Below, piece after piece: positions 18,239 through 27,394 of a DNA stretch of 64,000 nucleotides. The notes beneath the pieces were generated by a model. The model worked only from the letters and a program-made list of their open reading frames with translations, did not search any database and was not told the DNA's origin. The DNA comes from an uncultured Prevotella sp. (GTDB lineage: Bacteria; Bacteroidota; Bacteroidia; Bacteroidales; Bacteroidaceae), in NCBI GenBank assembly GCA_944320195.1, contig CALUGP010000004.1, positions 62,001-126,000 of the forward strand. The letters are read 5' to 3'. The position numbers and the translations under genes were made by a program. How positions within the stretch are numbered: position 1 is the stretch's first letter; every line of letters begins with the position of its first letter.

Positions 18239-19374
18239 ATGAAACGACTATTCATTTACCTTATCCTTGCCTGCACGGCCTTGACGGCATGGGGACAGAG
18301 CATGAACGAACTGTTACAAAAGGCCAACGCCGGGGATGCCCAGGCGCAGTATGAACTGGGATATGCGTATTATTTCGGCGCAAACGGATGTGAAAAAGAC
18401 TATGCAAAAGCATTCAAATGGTATTCAGCCGCAGCAAAACAAGGCCATGCCAAAGCCCAATTCGGCTTAGGCGGTTGCTACTCTTTAGGCAGAGGTGTAG
18501 ACAAGGACTACGAACAACAAGTGTATTGGTACAAAAAAGCTGCGGAACATGGACTCGCCGAAGCACAAACGGCACTAGGCGAGTGTTACATGTATGGAGA
18601 CGGTGTGCCCTTAGACAAGAAGGAAGCGGAAAAATGGTTCATTAAAGCGGCGAAACAAGGAGACGAATACGCATGCCTCAACCTTGGGAATCTGTACAAA
18701 ACAGACGACAAAAAAGCAAAGCCATCTCTTATTTCAAAAAACACCAGGACCTCTGGCTTAAGAAGTACGGAGAAGTGAACGTTGTGGTTTACAACATCCT
18801 GAAAGAAATGGGAGTAGAATACAATCCCGGCCCGCCATTGTCTTCGCCAAACAACAACATGGCGAGCCGGCAGGAGAGCGCCGATAGCCAAACTGGCCCC
18901 ACCGATCCGGTAGACCAATACAATCTCGGAGTAGATTATTATCAGAAAAAAGACTACGACAAAGCCGTATATTGGTTTGAAAAAGCGGCGGAACAAGGGA
19001 TTGTCGAAGCGCTATACAACCTCGGAGTTTGCTACGCCAACGGCGAAGGTGTGAGTCAAGATTACACGACAGCTGCATACTGGTATGAAAAAGCAGCGGA
19101 GCAAGGATATGCCAAAGCACAATTAAACCTTGGGCACCTCTATTTTCATTATAATGGCGTGGGCGTAAAATTTGATTGGGAGAAAGCGTTATATTGGTAT
19201 GAAAAAGCGGCACTGCAAGGAAATGCAAAGGCACAGACACAGACCGGATTACTAACTAATCTTTACATAAAAGACTATGAAAAAGCAAAATATTGGCTGG
19301 AGAAAGCCGCAGCCCAAGGAGAAAAGACTGCTATAGAAATGCTTGAACTTCTAAAAAAATATGGAAACGACTGA
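18239..19374 (+). pseudogene. Secreted Sel1-repeat protein, paralogue 4, frameshifted
   Basis: The gene matches its neighbours but is split by a frameshift. Frame one runs from 18230/18239 to 18778 with the signal peptide and four Sel1 repeats, reaching NLYKTDDKK. The homologous continuation (KAISYFKKHQDLWLKKYGE, linker, three repeats ending ELLKKYGND) is in another frame that is open over 18673-19374. The shift falls at a run of six A at 18710-18715; seven A would restore one frame. It could be an inactivating mutation, a sequencing error or a phase-variable tract. The linker and following repeat (about 18880-18990) are almost identical in DNA to paralogue 1 (15140-15250), evidence of gene conversion. 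Confidence 0.8.
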
Positions 19375-19434
19375 CAAACAGCATGCTTGCATGCAACGAC
19401 AAGCGCGGCAAAACATTGTTTATATGACTTTTAT

Positions 19435-19465
19435 TTTGCAGTGCGCCAAACTTGCATTACCTTTG
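19435..19465 (+). promoter_or_regulatory. Promoter of the 19486 lipoprotein gene
   Basis: TTTG (19435-19438), 19-bp spacer, TACCTTTG (19458-19465). Confidence 0.65.
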
Positions 19466-19485
19466 CAAAGAGAACAAGAACAGAT

Positions 19486-19956
19486 ATGAAAGCAAGACTA
19501 TTTACCGCCGCCGTGGCCCTGTGCGCCATGCTTACAATGGCAGGCTGCGGCGAAAACGCTATGGAGAAGAAGGCCGGCGAACTGTTGGAGCAGGCCAAGA
19601 CGGAATATGGCAACGGCGAACTGAAGAAGGCCCTGGCCACGATAGACTCGCTGCGCAAGAACTGCCCTGAGGCAATAGAGGCCAGGAAACAGGCCTTGAA
19701 GCTATACCAGGAAGTGGAACTGAAGCGCGCGCAGATGAACGTGGAGGCAGTGGACACCGTGCTGCAGCGCGTGGAACGGGAGTACACGGAGATGGAAGCC
19801 GCCGTGGACGCGTTGCGCGAGAAGAGCGCGGCAACGGTGGAACAGCTGCGCACGGTGAACCTGCTGCGCGTGAAGCGCGACTCGCTGAAAACCGTCTTCG
19901 ACGTGGAGTGCGCCAAGATAAAATATATAAAGAAGAAGATGGAGGAGGAAAAGTAG
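19486..19956 (+). CDS. Small coiled-coil lipoprotein, function unknown
   Basis: The 156-residue product starts MKARLFTAAVALCAMLTMAGC, a lipoprotein signal with lipobox MAGC. The rest is almost all charged alpha-helix with coiled-coil character (LEQAKTEYGNGELKKALATIDSLRKN, VEREYTEMEAAVDALREKS), ending in a Lys/Glu tail. I chose the start at 19486 because the promoter's -7 box lies at 19458-19465; an in-frame ATG further upstream (19387) would be ahead of the transcription start. I do not recognise a named family. The first helices resemble a TPR-like pair. Confidence 0.7.
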   Translation: MKARLFTAAVALCAMLTMAGCGENAMEKKAGELLEQAKTEYGNGELKKALATIDSLRKNCPEAIEARKQALKLYQEVELKRAQMNVEAVDTVLQRVEREYTEMEAAVDALREKSAATVEQLRTVNLLRVKRDSLKTVFDVECAKIKYIKKKMEEEK

Positions 19957-19999
19957 TGACTTTAACTGCCAAAGTTATGCTTGGTTGAGATAAAATCAT

Positions 20000-20007
20000 T
20001 ATCTTTG
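20000..20007 (+). promoter_or_regulatory. Promoter -7 box before DUF1599 gene
   Basis: TATCTTTG 24 bp before the start codon of the DUF1599 gene. Confidence 0.6.
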
Positions 20008-20030
20008 CACCGACATACTATAATATAAAT

Positions 20031-20579
20031 ATGGTAAAAGACACGTCAAAGACCGAGGAACAGTTCCGCAAGGCGATGGCCGAATGCCGCTCGTTGTTCG
20101 AGAAGAAGCTGCACGACTATGGTCCCTCGTGGCGGATACTGCGCCCGTCGTCGCTTACCGACCAGCTGTTCATCAAGGCGAAGCGCATACGCAGCCTTGA
20201 ACTGAAAAAGGAATCGCTCGTTGGCGAAGGCATAAGACCTGAGTTCATCGGACTGATAAACTACGGGATAATAGGTCTGATACAGTTGGACAAAGGCTTC
20301 GTGGACACGCCGGACATGTCAGTGGGCGACGCGATGCGCCTATATGACGCGTTTGCCGACAAGGCTCTGCGTCTGATGCTGAAGAAGAACCACGACTACG
20401 ACGAGGCTTGGCGGTCGATGCGCATAAGCAGCTACACGGACTTCATACTGACAAAGATACAGCGCGTAAAGGAGATTGAAGACCTCGACGGCGAGACGCT
20501 GGTGTCAGAAGGAATTGACGCGAACTACATGGACATAATCAACTACGCCGTGTTCGGGCTTATAAAACTTTCGGAGTGA
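20031..20579 (+). CDS. DUF1599 family protein
   Basis: A 182-residue cytoplasmic protein of two similar halves, each with a K(L/N)HDYGPSWRILRPSSLTDQLFIKAKRIRSLE-type block (first about residues 22-60, second about residues 121-160, KNHDYDEAWRSMRISSYTDFILTKIQRVKEIE). This doubled domain is DUF1599, which I recall being grouped with nucleotide-modification-associated domains. The true function is unknown. In Bacteroidales it is conserved next to a DoxX-family gene and tpiA, as here. Only 3 bp separate it from the next gene, so they are cotranscribed. Confidence 0.8.
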   Translation: MVKDTSKTEEQFRKAMAECRSLFEKKLHDYGPSWRILRPSSLTDQLFIKAKRIRSLELKKESLVGEGIRPEFIGLINYGIIGLIQLDKGFVDTPDMSVGDAMRLYDAFADKALRLMLKKNHDYDEAWRSMRISSYTDFILTKIQRVKEIEDLDGETLVSEGIDANYMDIINYAVFGLIKLSE

Positions 20580-20582
20580 CAA

Positions 20583-22661
20583 ATGAGCCTGAGAAAAGTC
20601 TCCATCGGAATTGCCGTCAACCTGTGCAGATTCGCCGTAGCCCTGACGTTCATCTTCTCTGGATACGTAAAGGCCATCGATCCGCTCGGCACCCAATACA
20701 AGCTGCAAGACTACCTTGAAGTGCTGCATCTGTCGGCGTATGTGCCCGATTATGTGACGCTCGGCGCGTCAGTATTGCTTGGCGGAGCGGAGTTCTGCCT
20801 GGGCGTGCTGCTGCTGTTCGCAATAAGGCGCAGGCTTGTTTCAAGACTTCTGTTGCTGTTTATGGCCGTAATGACACCACTGGCCTTGTGGCTCGCAATA
20901 AGCAATCCCATAAAAGACTGCGGATGTTTTGGCGACGCTGTGGTGCTGACCAACTGGGAGACTTTCTACAAAAACGTGGCGCTCTTGGCTGCAACTGCAG
21001 CATTGTTCAAGCGGCCTCTCATGATGCCGAGATTCATAAGCCGCTCCAACCAATGGATTGTCACCACTTACACAGTGATTTTCATCCTCGTGTCAAGCAG
21101 CACAAGCCTGTACACATTGCCGCCGTTTGACTTCCGCCCTTACCATGTCGGGGCAAACATAAAGCAGGGAATGGAAATTCCGGAAGGTGCAAAACAGCCT
21201 GAATTCGAGACGACATTCATTCTGGAAAAGAACGGAGAGCGCCGTGAGTTCACCCTTGACGACTATCCGGACTCCACCTGGACGTTCATCGACAGCAAGA
21301 CCGTACAGACAAGCGAAGGATACGTTCCGCCGATACACGACTTTTCAATACAGACGGCCGACAGCGGAGAAGACATCACCGACAGCGTTATCAGCCGCAA
21401 AGGCTATGCCTTCCTATTGGTTTCTCCGCATCTGGAATATGCCGACGATTCCAATTTCGGCGAGATAGACGCCATCTACGAATACAGCGTAGACCACGGA
21501 TATCCGTTCTATGCGCTGACGGCAAGCACCGACGAAGCCATACAACACTGGCGCGACATAACCGGAGCGGAATATGAATTCTACCTGACCGACGAGACAA
21601 CGCTAAAAACCATAATACGCAGCAATCCCGGACTGTTGCTGATAAAGGACGGAACCATCATAGGAAAATGGAGCCACAACGACCTGCCTGAGCTGAACTA
21701 CAAGTCACCGAAGCTCGAAGATACCGAATACGGACACATGCCCGAACACACGGCTACAGGCAAAACAACCGAAATCTTGCTGTGGTACATCCTTCCGCTG
21801 ATGCTCCTCGCATTCGCAGACCGCACATGGAAGTTCACCAAATGGATAAAGAAGAAAGAACATTCTAACAGAATATATCAACTTTTAAAAGGCAAAAAGA
21901 AAATGAGAAAGAAAATTGTAGCAGGTAATTGGAAAATGAACATGAACCTGCAAGACGGCATCGCTCTTGCCAAGGAACTCAATGAGACTCTCACAAACGA
22001 GAAGCCAAACTGCGGCGTTATCATCTGCACGCCCTTCATCCACCTTGCAAGCATCGCACAGTTCCTCAACCAGGACGTAATAGGACTTGGCGCAGAAAAC
22101 TGCGCCGACAAGGAAAAAGGCGCATACACCGGCGAGGTTTCAGCTGAAATGGTAAAGAGCACAGGTGCCCAGTATGTAATACTCGGCCACTCAGAGCGCC
22201 GCGGATACTATGCAGAAACTCCCGAGATTCTGAAAGAGAAAGTGCTCCTCGCATTGAAGAACGGCCTCAAGGTCATCTTCTGCATCGGCGAAAGCCTCGA
22301 AGAAAGGGAAGCCGGCAAGCAGAACGAGGTTGTAAAGGCAGAGCTTGAAGGCAGCGTATTCAACCTCACAGAGGAAGAGTTCAAGAACATCATAATCGCT
22401 TACGAACCTATCTGGGCCATCGGAACAGGCAAGACCGCCACTGCAGAACAGGCTGAGGAAATACACGCTTACATCCGCAGCATCGTTGCAGAAAAGTACG
22501 GACAGGCCGTTGCCGATGACACTACCATACTTTATGGCGGCAGCTGCAAGGCCAGCAACGCTCCTGAACTGTTCGCTAAGCCCGACATTGACGGTGGCCT
22601 CATCGGCGGTGCCTCACTGAAGGCAGCCGACTTCATGGGCATCATCAACGCTTGGAAATAA
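20583..22661 (+). CDS. tpiA: DoxX-family membrane protein fused to triosephosphate isomerase
   Basis: One 692-codon frame joins two proteins that I expect to be separate. Residues 1-440 are a DoxX-like membrane protein: four helices ([36 protein letters not shown] motif), then a soluble thioredoxin-like part ([32 protein letters not shown]), and a last helix near 400. Residues 441-692 are a complete triosephosphate isomerase (252 aa): AGNWKMN with the substrate Lys, ILGHSERR with the catalytic His, [11 protein letters not shown] with the catalytic Glu, and YGGSCKASN. No stop separates them (linker [18 protein letters not shown]). An internal ATG at 21903 could also start free TpiA, which a cytoplasmic glycolytic enzyme might need. 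Confidence 0.85.
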   Translation: MSLRKVSIGIAVNLCRFAVALTFIFSGYVKAIDPLGTQYKLQDYLEVLHLSAYVPDYVTLGASVLLGGAEFCLGVLLLFAIRRRLVSRLLLLFMAVMTPLALWLAISNPIKDCGCFGDAVVLTNWETFYKNVALLAATAALFKRPLMMPRFISRSNQWIVTTYTVIFILVSSSTSLYTLPPFDFRPYHVGANIKQGMEIPEGAKQPEFETTFILEKNGERREFTLDDYPDSTWTFIDSKTVQTSEGYVPPIHDFSIQTADSGEDITDSVISRKGYAFLLVSPHLEYADDSNFGEIDAIYEYSVDHGYPFYALTASTDEAIQHWRDITGAEYEFYLTDETTLKTIIRSNPGLLLIKDGTIIGKWSHNDLPELNYKSPKLEDTEYGHMPEHTATGKTTEILLWYILPLMLLAFADRTWKFTKWIKKKEHSNRIYQLLKGKKKMRKKIVAGNWKMNMNLQDGIALAKELNETLTNEKPNCGVIICTPFIHLASIAQFLNQDVIGLGAENCADKEKGAYTGEVSAEMVKSTGAQYVILGHSERRGYYAETPEILKEKVLLALKNGLKVIFCIGESLEEREAGKQNEVVKAELEGSVFNLTEEEFKNIIIAYEPIWAIGTGKTATAEQAEEIHAYIRSIVAEKYGQAVADDTTILYGGSCKASNAPELFAKPDIDGGLIGGASLKAADFMGIINAWK

Positions 22662-22762
22662 CAGCAACAAAGACAAGAGAGACGGCGGACAGGCACGCCA
22701 CAAGCTGCATCCGCCTCTCTCTTTCACATTCATTCTTATTCACAATCAAGCTTCAACAGAAA

Positions 22763-23389
22763 ATGAGACAATTCGCCGTAATATCGCTTCTGGCATTGGG
22801 ATTCGCATCACAAGCAGGCGCACAGACATTCCTTGACGGGCTAAGGAAGAAGAAGCCTGGGGAAGGCACCGTGACCGTAACGCAAAGCCCGGACATCGAC
22901 GAATTGATTGACAACACCAAACTCTTGAGAACACAACCTGCAACGCAAAAGCAGACAACACCCCAAAAGACCGCCACCACAACACGGGAAACAGCAGTCC
23001 ACAGTGACAACATTGCCAAGACAACACACACGCAGCCTCACAATGACAGAAGCACAGACGCCGGCAACAACGAGAAAACAGAGCAGCCGGCCATCGACAC
23101 GTCGAAAAAAGTGATGCGCTACGGCAGGAAAGTCACAGGCTACCGCGTACAGGCATACACCGGAGGCAACTCAAGAGCCGACCGCCAGAAAGCCGAAAGC
23201 ATCGGCAACGCCATCAAGTCAAGATTTCCCGACCTGCCTATCTACGTGCATTTTTATTCTCCGCGATGGATATGCCGCGTCGGAAATTTCCGCACATACC
23301 AGGAAGCCAACGAGGTGTTGAAAGAAATAAAAAGCATGGGCTACAGGCAAGCATGCATTGTAAAAGGCAAAATCACGGTGGCATACTAA
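22763..23389 (+). CDS. SPOR-domain periplasmic protein
   Basis: A 208-residue exported protein with signal peptide MRQFAVISLLALGFASQAGA, a Thr/Gln-rich disordered middle (TQPATQKQTTPQKTATTT) and a C-terminal SPOR domain (YRVQAYTGGNSRADRQKAESIGNAIKSRFPDLPIYVHF to VGNFRTYQEANEVLKEIKSMGY, about residues 130-205). SPOR domains bind denuded peptidoglycan glycan strands at division sites. The frame is open further upstream to 22652, but the signal peptide marks 22763 as the start. It sits between tpiA and folE, a conserved Bacteroidales order. Confidence 0.85.
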   Translation: MRQFAVISLLALGFASQAGAQTFLDGLRKKKPGEGTVTVTQSPDIDELIDNTKLLRTQPATQKQTTPQKTATTTRETAVHSDNIAKTTHTQPHNDRSTDAGNNEKTEQPAIDTSKKVMRYGRKVTGYRVQAYTGGNSRADRQKAESIGNAIKSRFPDLPIYVHFYSPRWICRVGNFRTYQEANEVLKEIKSMGYRQACIVKGKITVAY

Positions 23390-23476
23390 CATCATCATCA
23401 CCCAATCCTGAACCGACAAGTGACAGACAACCTGCACATGCCGGCATAGAAGACATTATCATAACATAACATCAAA

Positions 23477-24070
23477 ATGAATCCTGAGACAGAATTCCGC
23501 GAAGGCCTTGACGACCTTGCATCCCACTACAAAAGCATTATCGAACTTTTAGGCGAAGACCCAGACCGTGAAGGCCTGCAAAAGACACCGATGCGCGTAG
23601 CGAAAGCAATGCAGATACTTACGCGCGGCTACGGGCAGGACGCCCACAAGGTGCTTCTCGACGCATTGTTCGAGGAAAAATACAGCCAGATGGTCATCGT
23701 GAAGGACATCGACTTCTTTTCTCTTTGCGAGCACCACATGATTCCCTTTTATGGCAAGGTGCACGTGGCATACATCCCCAACGGCTACATCACCGGGCTG
23801 AGCAAGATTGCACGCGTGGTAGACATATACAGCCACCGCCTGCAAGTGCAGGAGCGCATGACCCTACAGATAAAAGACTGCATACAGGAAACCCTCAAGC
23901 CGCTCGGCGTAATGGTGGTGGTGGAGGCCAAGCACATGTGCATGCAGATGCGCGGAGTGGAGAAGCAGAACGCCATAACCACCACGAGCGACTTCTCCGG
24001 CGCGTTCAACCAGGCAAAGACCCGCGAGGAGTTCATGAACCTGCTGCGCGGAGAGAGCAAACGGATATGA
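23477..24070 (+). CDS. folE: GTP cyclohydrolase I
   Basis: Converts GTP to 7,8-dihydroneopterin triphosphate, the first step of tetrahydrofolate synthesis. At 197 residues it has the normal size of the homodecameric type I enzyme. Zinc ligands are visible: Cys84 and His87 in [10 protein letters not shown] and Cys155 in [10 protein letters not shown]. The block [27 protein letters not shown] is the substrate-binding signature. It follows the SPOR gene by 87 bp. Confidence 0.96.
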   Translation: MNPETEFREGLDDLASHYKSIIELLGEDPDREGLQKTPMRVAKAMQILTRGYGQDAHKVLLDALFEEKYSQMVIVKDIDFFSLCEHHMIPFYGKVHVAYIPNGYITGLSKIARVVDIYSHRLQVQERMTLQIKDCIQETLKPLGVMVVVEAKHMCMQMRGVEKQNAITTTSDFSGAFNQAKTREEFMNLLRGESKRI

Positions 24071-24164
24071 ACAAGAAAAAGTGAAAAATTTTGCCAACGG
24101 ATGCAAGATTTTCACCGACATAATGTTTAATAGGTAAACAAAACATAAACAACAAATAACAAAA

Positions 24165-24854
24165 ATGAAAAAGTTTAACAAGTTATTCATCATCCTCTTG
24201 TGCTGCGTCGGCGCAATGTCTGTAACTTCATGCTTGGGCGATGACGACGATTATGGACTCGACCCTGAAACTTACCGCCAGTATCTCACACTGATGTCGG
24301 GCATGTATTACGGCGATTCATCTAAAGAAGAATACAAAAACAAGATTTATTTCTTCAATGACACCATCACAGACAAGGAAAATGAAAACAAGCAAGATGC
24401 CGTCGGCAATATCAGTTTGGCGATAAACGCACAAGACACAACATTCGCCATTTCAAACGTTCCCGGCAAGATATTCACCAAGGAACTGCCTGACGAGTAT
24501 AAAGAACTGAGAGAGGCCATTAACAACGCTCCCAACCAAGTGCTCAGAGGCAAGCTCGATCTCAACCAAGTAAACAGCGGCTACGTGTATTTCCTTACTT
24601 ACCCGACCAGCATCACATATTCGTCTTTGAATTATGGAGGCAAAGCGCATAAGGTTACATTGCGTTTCTACCATCCCTCATTGACTCTTGGTGTCTATGG
24701 CAGTGTAGACAATTCCAAGCAAGCCGTACAGTTTAACATATACCTTGCAGACATAATCATTGATGATGATTTCAACAATCCCATCAACATCTGTAAACAG
24801 ACAACAGAAACGGAACTTAGGAAAGCCTTGTATCTCGTGTCTGTAACAAGATAA
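24165..24854 (+). CDS. Bacteroidetes lipoprotein of unknown function (possibly DUF4840)
   Basis: A 229-residue lipoprotein: the signal is MKKFNKLFIILLCCVGAMSVTSC (lipobox VTSC), followed by an acidic GDDDDYG. The mature part starts DPETYRQYLTLMSGMYYGD and has alternating beta strands without catalytic motifs. It resembles the small beta-rich lipoproteins labelled DUF4840 in Bacteroides and Prevotella, but I am not certain of the assignment. A terminator follows at 24903-24945. Confidence 0.7.
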   Translation: MKKFNKLFIILLCCVGAMSVTSCLGDDDDYGLDPETYRQYLTLMSGMYYGDSSKEEYKNKIYFFNDTITDKENENKQDAVGNISLAINAQDTTFAISNVPGKIFTKELPDEYKELREAINNAPNQVLRGKLDLNQVNSGYVYFLTYPTSITYSSLNYGGKAHKVTLRFYHPSLTLGVYGSVDNSKQAVQFNIYLADIIIDDDFNNPINICKQTTETELRKALYLVSVTR

Positions 24855-24902
24855 CAAAACAACCGACAACAACAAAGACTGAACTATAACATAATAGCCA
24901 GG

Positions 24903-24945
24903 CAGCCTCCTGTACGAAAACGAATTCGCACAGGGGGCTGTTTTT
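24903..24945 (+). terminator. Terminator after 24165-24854 gene
   Basis: CAGCCTCCTGT pairs with ACAGGGGGCTG (one G-T pair) around a 16-nt loop, followed by TTTTT. Confidence 0.75.
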
Positions 24946-24980
24946 ATATCTATCCGTAAAAAAATATTACTAAAAATCGT

Positions 24981-24988
24981 TAACTTTG
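24981..24988 (+). promoter_or_regulatory. Promoter -7 box before hydrolase gene
   Basis: TAACTTTG 31 bp before the hydrolase start codon. No clear -33 box. Confidence 0.55.
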
Positions 24989-25018
24989 CAACACAAAAAC
25001 CACAACAAAAATACACCT

Positions 25019-26389
25019 ATGAAGAAAACAATCTTTCTCTTGTTCGCTCTCGTCACGGCATTCACTGCCACGGCGCAAACCATCGAAGGCAGCTGGACTG
25101 GCAAACTCGACGTAATGGGAACACAGCTGAGCATCGTCTTCAACATAACCAAAGGCGACGGCGGAACGTTTAAATGCACCATGGACAGCCCTGACCAGGG
25201 TGCCAAAGACATACCGGCGGAAATAACGGTGACCGGCGGCACGAAGGTGAAAATCACCGTGCAGGCCATCAACGCGGCGTATGAAGGAGAGCTGAAAGAC
25301 GGGCTCATAAAAGGCAATTTCAGCCAAAACGGCATGTCGTTACCCCTCGAGCTGAAGCCGGGAAAGGTGGAACGCAACCGCCCTCAGACGCCGAAAGAGC
25401 CTTATCCGTACAAAACTGAAGAAGTGACGTTCACCAACACTGCCGACAACGCCACGCTCAGCGGAACCCTGACCTACCCCACCGACTACGAAACAATGGA
25501 GAAAACCACCATGCCCGTGGTAATAATGGTGACCGGCAGCGGCGCGCAGAACCGCGACGAGGAACTGTTTGACCACAAGCCTTTCCTCGTCTTGGCCGAC
25601 TTCTTGGCACGCAACGGCATAGCCTCGCTGCGCTATGACGACCGCGGCATTGGCAAGTCGACCGGCGACGCGGCCTCGGCTACAACAGAAAACTTTATGA
25701 AAGACGCGCAGGCCGCCATTGACTTTGCACGCAATACGGGCAAGTTCGGCCCCGTGGGAGTGCTCGGCCACAGTGAGGGCGGCGCCATAGCCTTCATGCT
25801 CGGGGCGCGTGGCAAGGCCGACTTCATAGTGAGCATGGCCGGACCCGGCATCAGTGGGAAAGACATCCTGCTTGCGCAGAACCGCATGGGACTGACCCAG
25901 AGCGGCGTGCCGGCCGACATAACCGATGACTTCTGCAAGGTGCTTGACAAGGTGTTCGACATCATGGCTTCAGGCGAAAAGGTCTCACAGCCCACAATGA
26001 AAGTAACAGAAATAGCCAAACAGACGGACGTCACCCTGCCCGCGCCGCTCGTGCAGAACCTCGCCAAGTCACTGGAAATCAGCACGCCGTGGCTTAGATA
26101 CTTCATTGCCTACGACCCGTCGGCCGACCTCCGCGCCGTAAAATGCCCCGCGATGGCCGTCAACGGTTCGAAGGACGTGCAAGTGTCAGCCTCCGAAAAC
26201 CTTGCGGCCATCCGCCAGTTGCTGCCCTCGGACAGCCTCAACCTCGTGAAAGAATACCTCGGACTGAACCATCTCTTCCAGCACTGCGCCACCGGCATGA
26301 CGACGGAATACGCCCAGATAGACGAGACCCTGTCGCCCGAAGTGATGCAGGACATCGCCGGTTGGATAAAGAAAGTTGTCCGCAAATAA
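25019..26389 (+). CDS. Exported alpha/beta hydrolase (S33-like peptidase/esterase)
   Basis: A 456-residue exported enzyme. The signal peptide is MKKTIFLLFALVTAFTATAQ. An N-terminal beta-rich domain (IEGSWTGKLDVMGTQLSIVFNI, to about residue 120) precedes an alpha/beta hydrolase domain: VVIMVTGSGAQNRDEE (oxyanion region), SLRYDDRGIGKSTG, and the nucleophile elbow GHSEGG; the last His is likely in LNHLFQH. It resembles a group of Bacteroidetes hydrolases with this N-terminal domain. The promoter at 24981-24988 excludes the in-frame start at 24986. Substrate unknown. Confidence 0.85.
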   Translation: MKKTIFLLFALVTAFTATAQTIEGSWTGKLDVMGTQLSIVFNITKGDGGTFKCTMDSPDQGAKDIPAEITVTGGTKVKITVQAINAAYEGELKDGLIKGNFSQNGMSLPLELKPGKVERNRPQTPKEPYPYKTEEVTFTNTADNATLSGTLTYPTDYETMEKTTMPVVIMVTGSGAQNRDEELFDHKPFLVLADFLARNGIASLRYDDRGIGKSTGDAASATTENFMKDAQAAIDFARNTGKFGPVGVLGHSEGGAIAFMLGARGKADFIVSMAGPGISGKDILLAQNRMGLTQSGVPADITDDFCKVLDKVFDIMASGEKVSQPTMKVTEIAKQTDVTLPAPLVQNLAKSLEISTPWLRYFIAYDPSADLRAVKCPAMAVNGSKDVQVSASENLAAIRQLLPSDSLNLVKEYLGLNHLFQHCATGMTTEYAQIDETLSPEVMQDIAGWIKKVVRK

Positions 26390-26433
26390 CTGCCGATGGA
26401 TGAGACTGTGCCGTTTGCTGCGGCATTCTTTAT

Positions 26434-26486
26434 TGTCAAAAACGCCGTGCAGCACCCATTCAGGATGCCGCACGGCGTTTTTGACA
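26434..26486. terminator. Bidirectional terminator between hydrolase and antitoxin genes
   Basis: TGTCAAAAACGCCGTGC (26434-26450) pairs perfectly with GCACGGCGTTTTTGACA (26470-26486), giving A and T runs on both sides, as expected for two convergent genes. Confidence 0.8.
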
Positions 26487-26504
26487 TTTCATCCCCACAA
26501 GGCG

Positions 26505-26810
26505 TCAGCCGATGGGATGCACCACTTCCACCCGCATTCCCAAGGCGTTCATTATCCTATAGAACGTGGCAACGCTTGGGGTTATCAGTCCCTTTTCAAT
26601 CCTTGAGATATACGATTTCGTCACATTAATTCTCCTTGCAAGCTCTGCCTGCGTCACTTTCGCTTCCTTCCTTGCGTCGAGCAATATCTGCGACGTGTAA
26701 AACTCGTAAGCCTCTTCATCAAACTTTGTACGTTCCGGAGTGCCAGTCTTTCCGTATCTCCGTTCAAGAACAGCACTGTAATCATTTATTTGATGATTGT
26801 TTGTCTCCAT
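26505..26810 (-). CDS. XRE-family antitoxin of second toxin-antitoxin pair
   Basis: A 101-residue protein with a C-terminal helix-turn-helix (EAKVTQAELARRINVTKSYISRIEKGLITPSVATFYRIMNALGM, about residues 49-92). The N-terminal 45 residues are charged and probably cover the toxin. It overlaps the toxin gene upstream by 29 bp. This toxin-first layout with a Gp49/HigB-like toxin is the usual order for the family. It likely represses the promoter at 27128-27135. Confidence 0.85.
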   Translation of the reverse strand: METNNHQINDYSAVLERRYGKTGTPERTKFDEEAYEFYTSQILLDARKEAKVTQAELARRINVTKSYISRIEKGLITPSVATFYRIMNALGMRVEVVHPIG

Positions 26811-27123
26811 AATAAGCCTCCTTTATCTTTAATGCCTTGTCTATTTCCGATTGCGGTGTCTTTTGTGTCTTTTTCTGAAATCCGTTGAACAGCACCACTA
26901 TTTGTCCTTCGTCAAAGATGAAAAACACACGATATATATTGCTGTTATATTCCATTCTCAACTCATATAGGCCGTCACGCAAGGACTTTATAAACTTTAC
27001 AGGCAGACTGTCCTCACTTTCAAGCAATGAAATGATACAATCCAGCTTTATTAACTCTTTTTCAGTAAGAGTGGATATGAACCTTTCAAAGTAGCCCCCA
27101 TACGTTATAATTCTCCTTTTCAT
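26782..27123 (-). CDS. RelE/HigB-like (phage Gp49 family) toxin
   Basis: A 113-residue toxin predicted to be an mRNA interferase. The signature is YELRMEYNSNIYRVFFIFDEGQIVVLFNGFQKKTQKTPQSEIDKALKIKEAYY, characteristic of the phage-derived Gp49-like/HigB group. I place the start at MKRR (27123). The alternative start at 27141 lies upstream of the -7 box. With the -7 box at 27128-27135, the transcript would begin at or within a few bases of this ATG, so it may be leaderless. Confidence 0.82.
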   Translation of the reverse strand: MKRRIITYGGYFERFISTLTEKELIKLDCIISLLESEDSLPVKFIKSLRDGLYELRMEYNSNIYRVFFIFDEGQIVVLFNGFQKKTQKTPQSEIDKALKIKEAYYGDKQSSNK

Positions 27124-27127
27124 GATG

Positions 27128-27135
27128 CAAATATA
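27128..27135 (-). promoter_or_regulatory. Promoter -7 box of second toxin-antitoxin pair
   Basis: TATATTTG on the minus strand, only 4 bp before the MKRR start codon. Confidence 0.55.
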
Positions 27136-27224
27136 ATACAAGTTTCAATATAATGCAACCTTATCACTCTTTTTTTGAGTCCTCATCAATGTTTTTCTGT
27201 GATATACATCTTTGTGAAATAAAA

Positions 27225-27263
27225 AAAGATTGGGCTTCGGCATATTACCGAAGCCCAATCTTT
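27225..27263 (-). terminator. Terminator after tRNA-Pro
   Basis: A perfect 16-bp stem (AAAGATTGGGCTTCGG with its complement) and a 7-nt loop, followed on the minus strand by seven T in total. It closes the tRNA transcript 10 bp after its end. Confidence 0.85.
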
Positions 27264-27273
27264 CAGCTTTGTG

Positions 27274-27347
27274 TCGGGATGACTGGACTCGAACCAGCGA
27301 CCTCACGCCCCCCAGACGCGTGCGCTAACCAACTGCGCTACATCCCG
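27274..27347 (-). tRNA. tRNA-Pro (anticodon GGG)
   Basis: A cloverleaf of 74 nt folds on the minus strand: acceptor CGGGATG/CATCCCG, D-arm GCGC...GCGC, anticodon loop CTGGGGG giving anticodon GGG, and T-arm GCTGG TTCGAGT CCAGT. The discriminator base is A, and CCA is not encoded. It has a canonical promoter and a strong terminator of its own. Confidence 0.93.
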
Positions 27348-27362
27348 TTCCATAAGCGAGTG

Positions 27363-27394
27363 CAAAAGTACACACTTATTGTGAAACGGCCAAA
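27363..27394 (-). promoter_or_regulatory. tRNA-Pro promoter
   Basis: On the minus strand TTTG (27391-27394), 20 bp, then TACTTTTG (27363-27370). Confidence 0.7.

Noticed and set aside
18705-18720. Programmed -1 ribosomal frameshift at the A run in Sel1 paralogue 4
   Set aside because: The slippery pattern X-XXY-YYZ is not in the right frame (codons are GAC AAA AAA GCA) and no stimulating hairpin or pseudoknot is evident; a one-base deletion is simpler.
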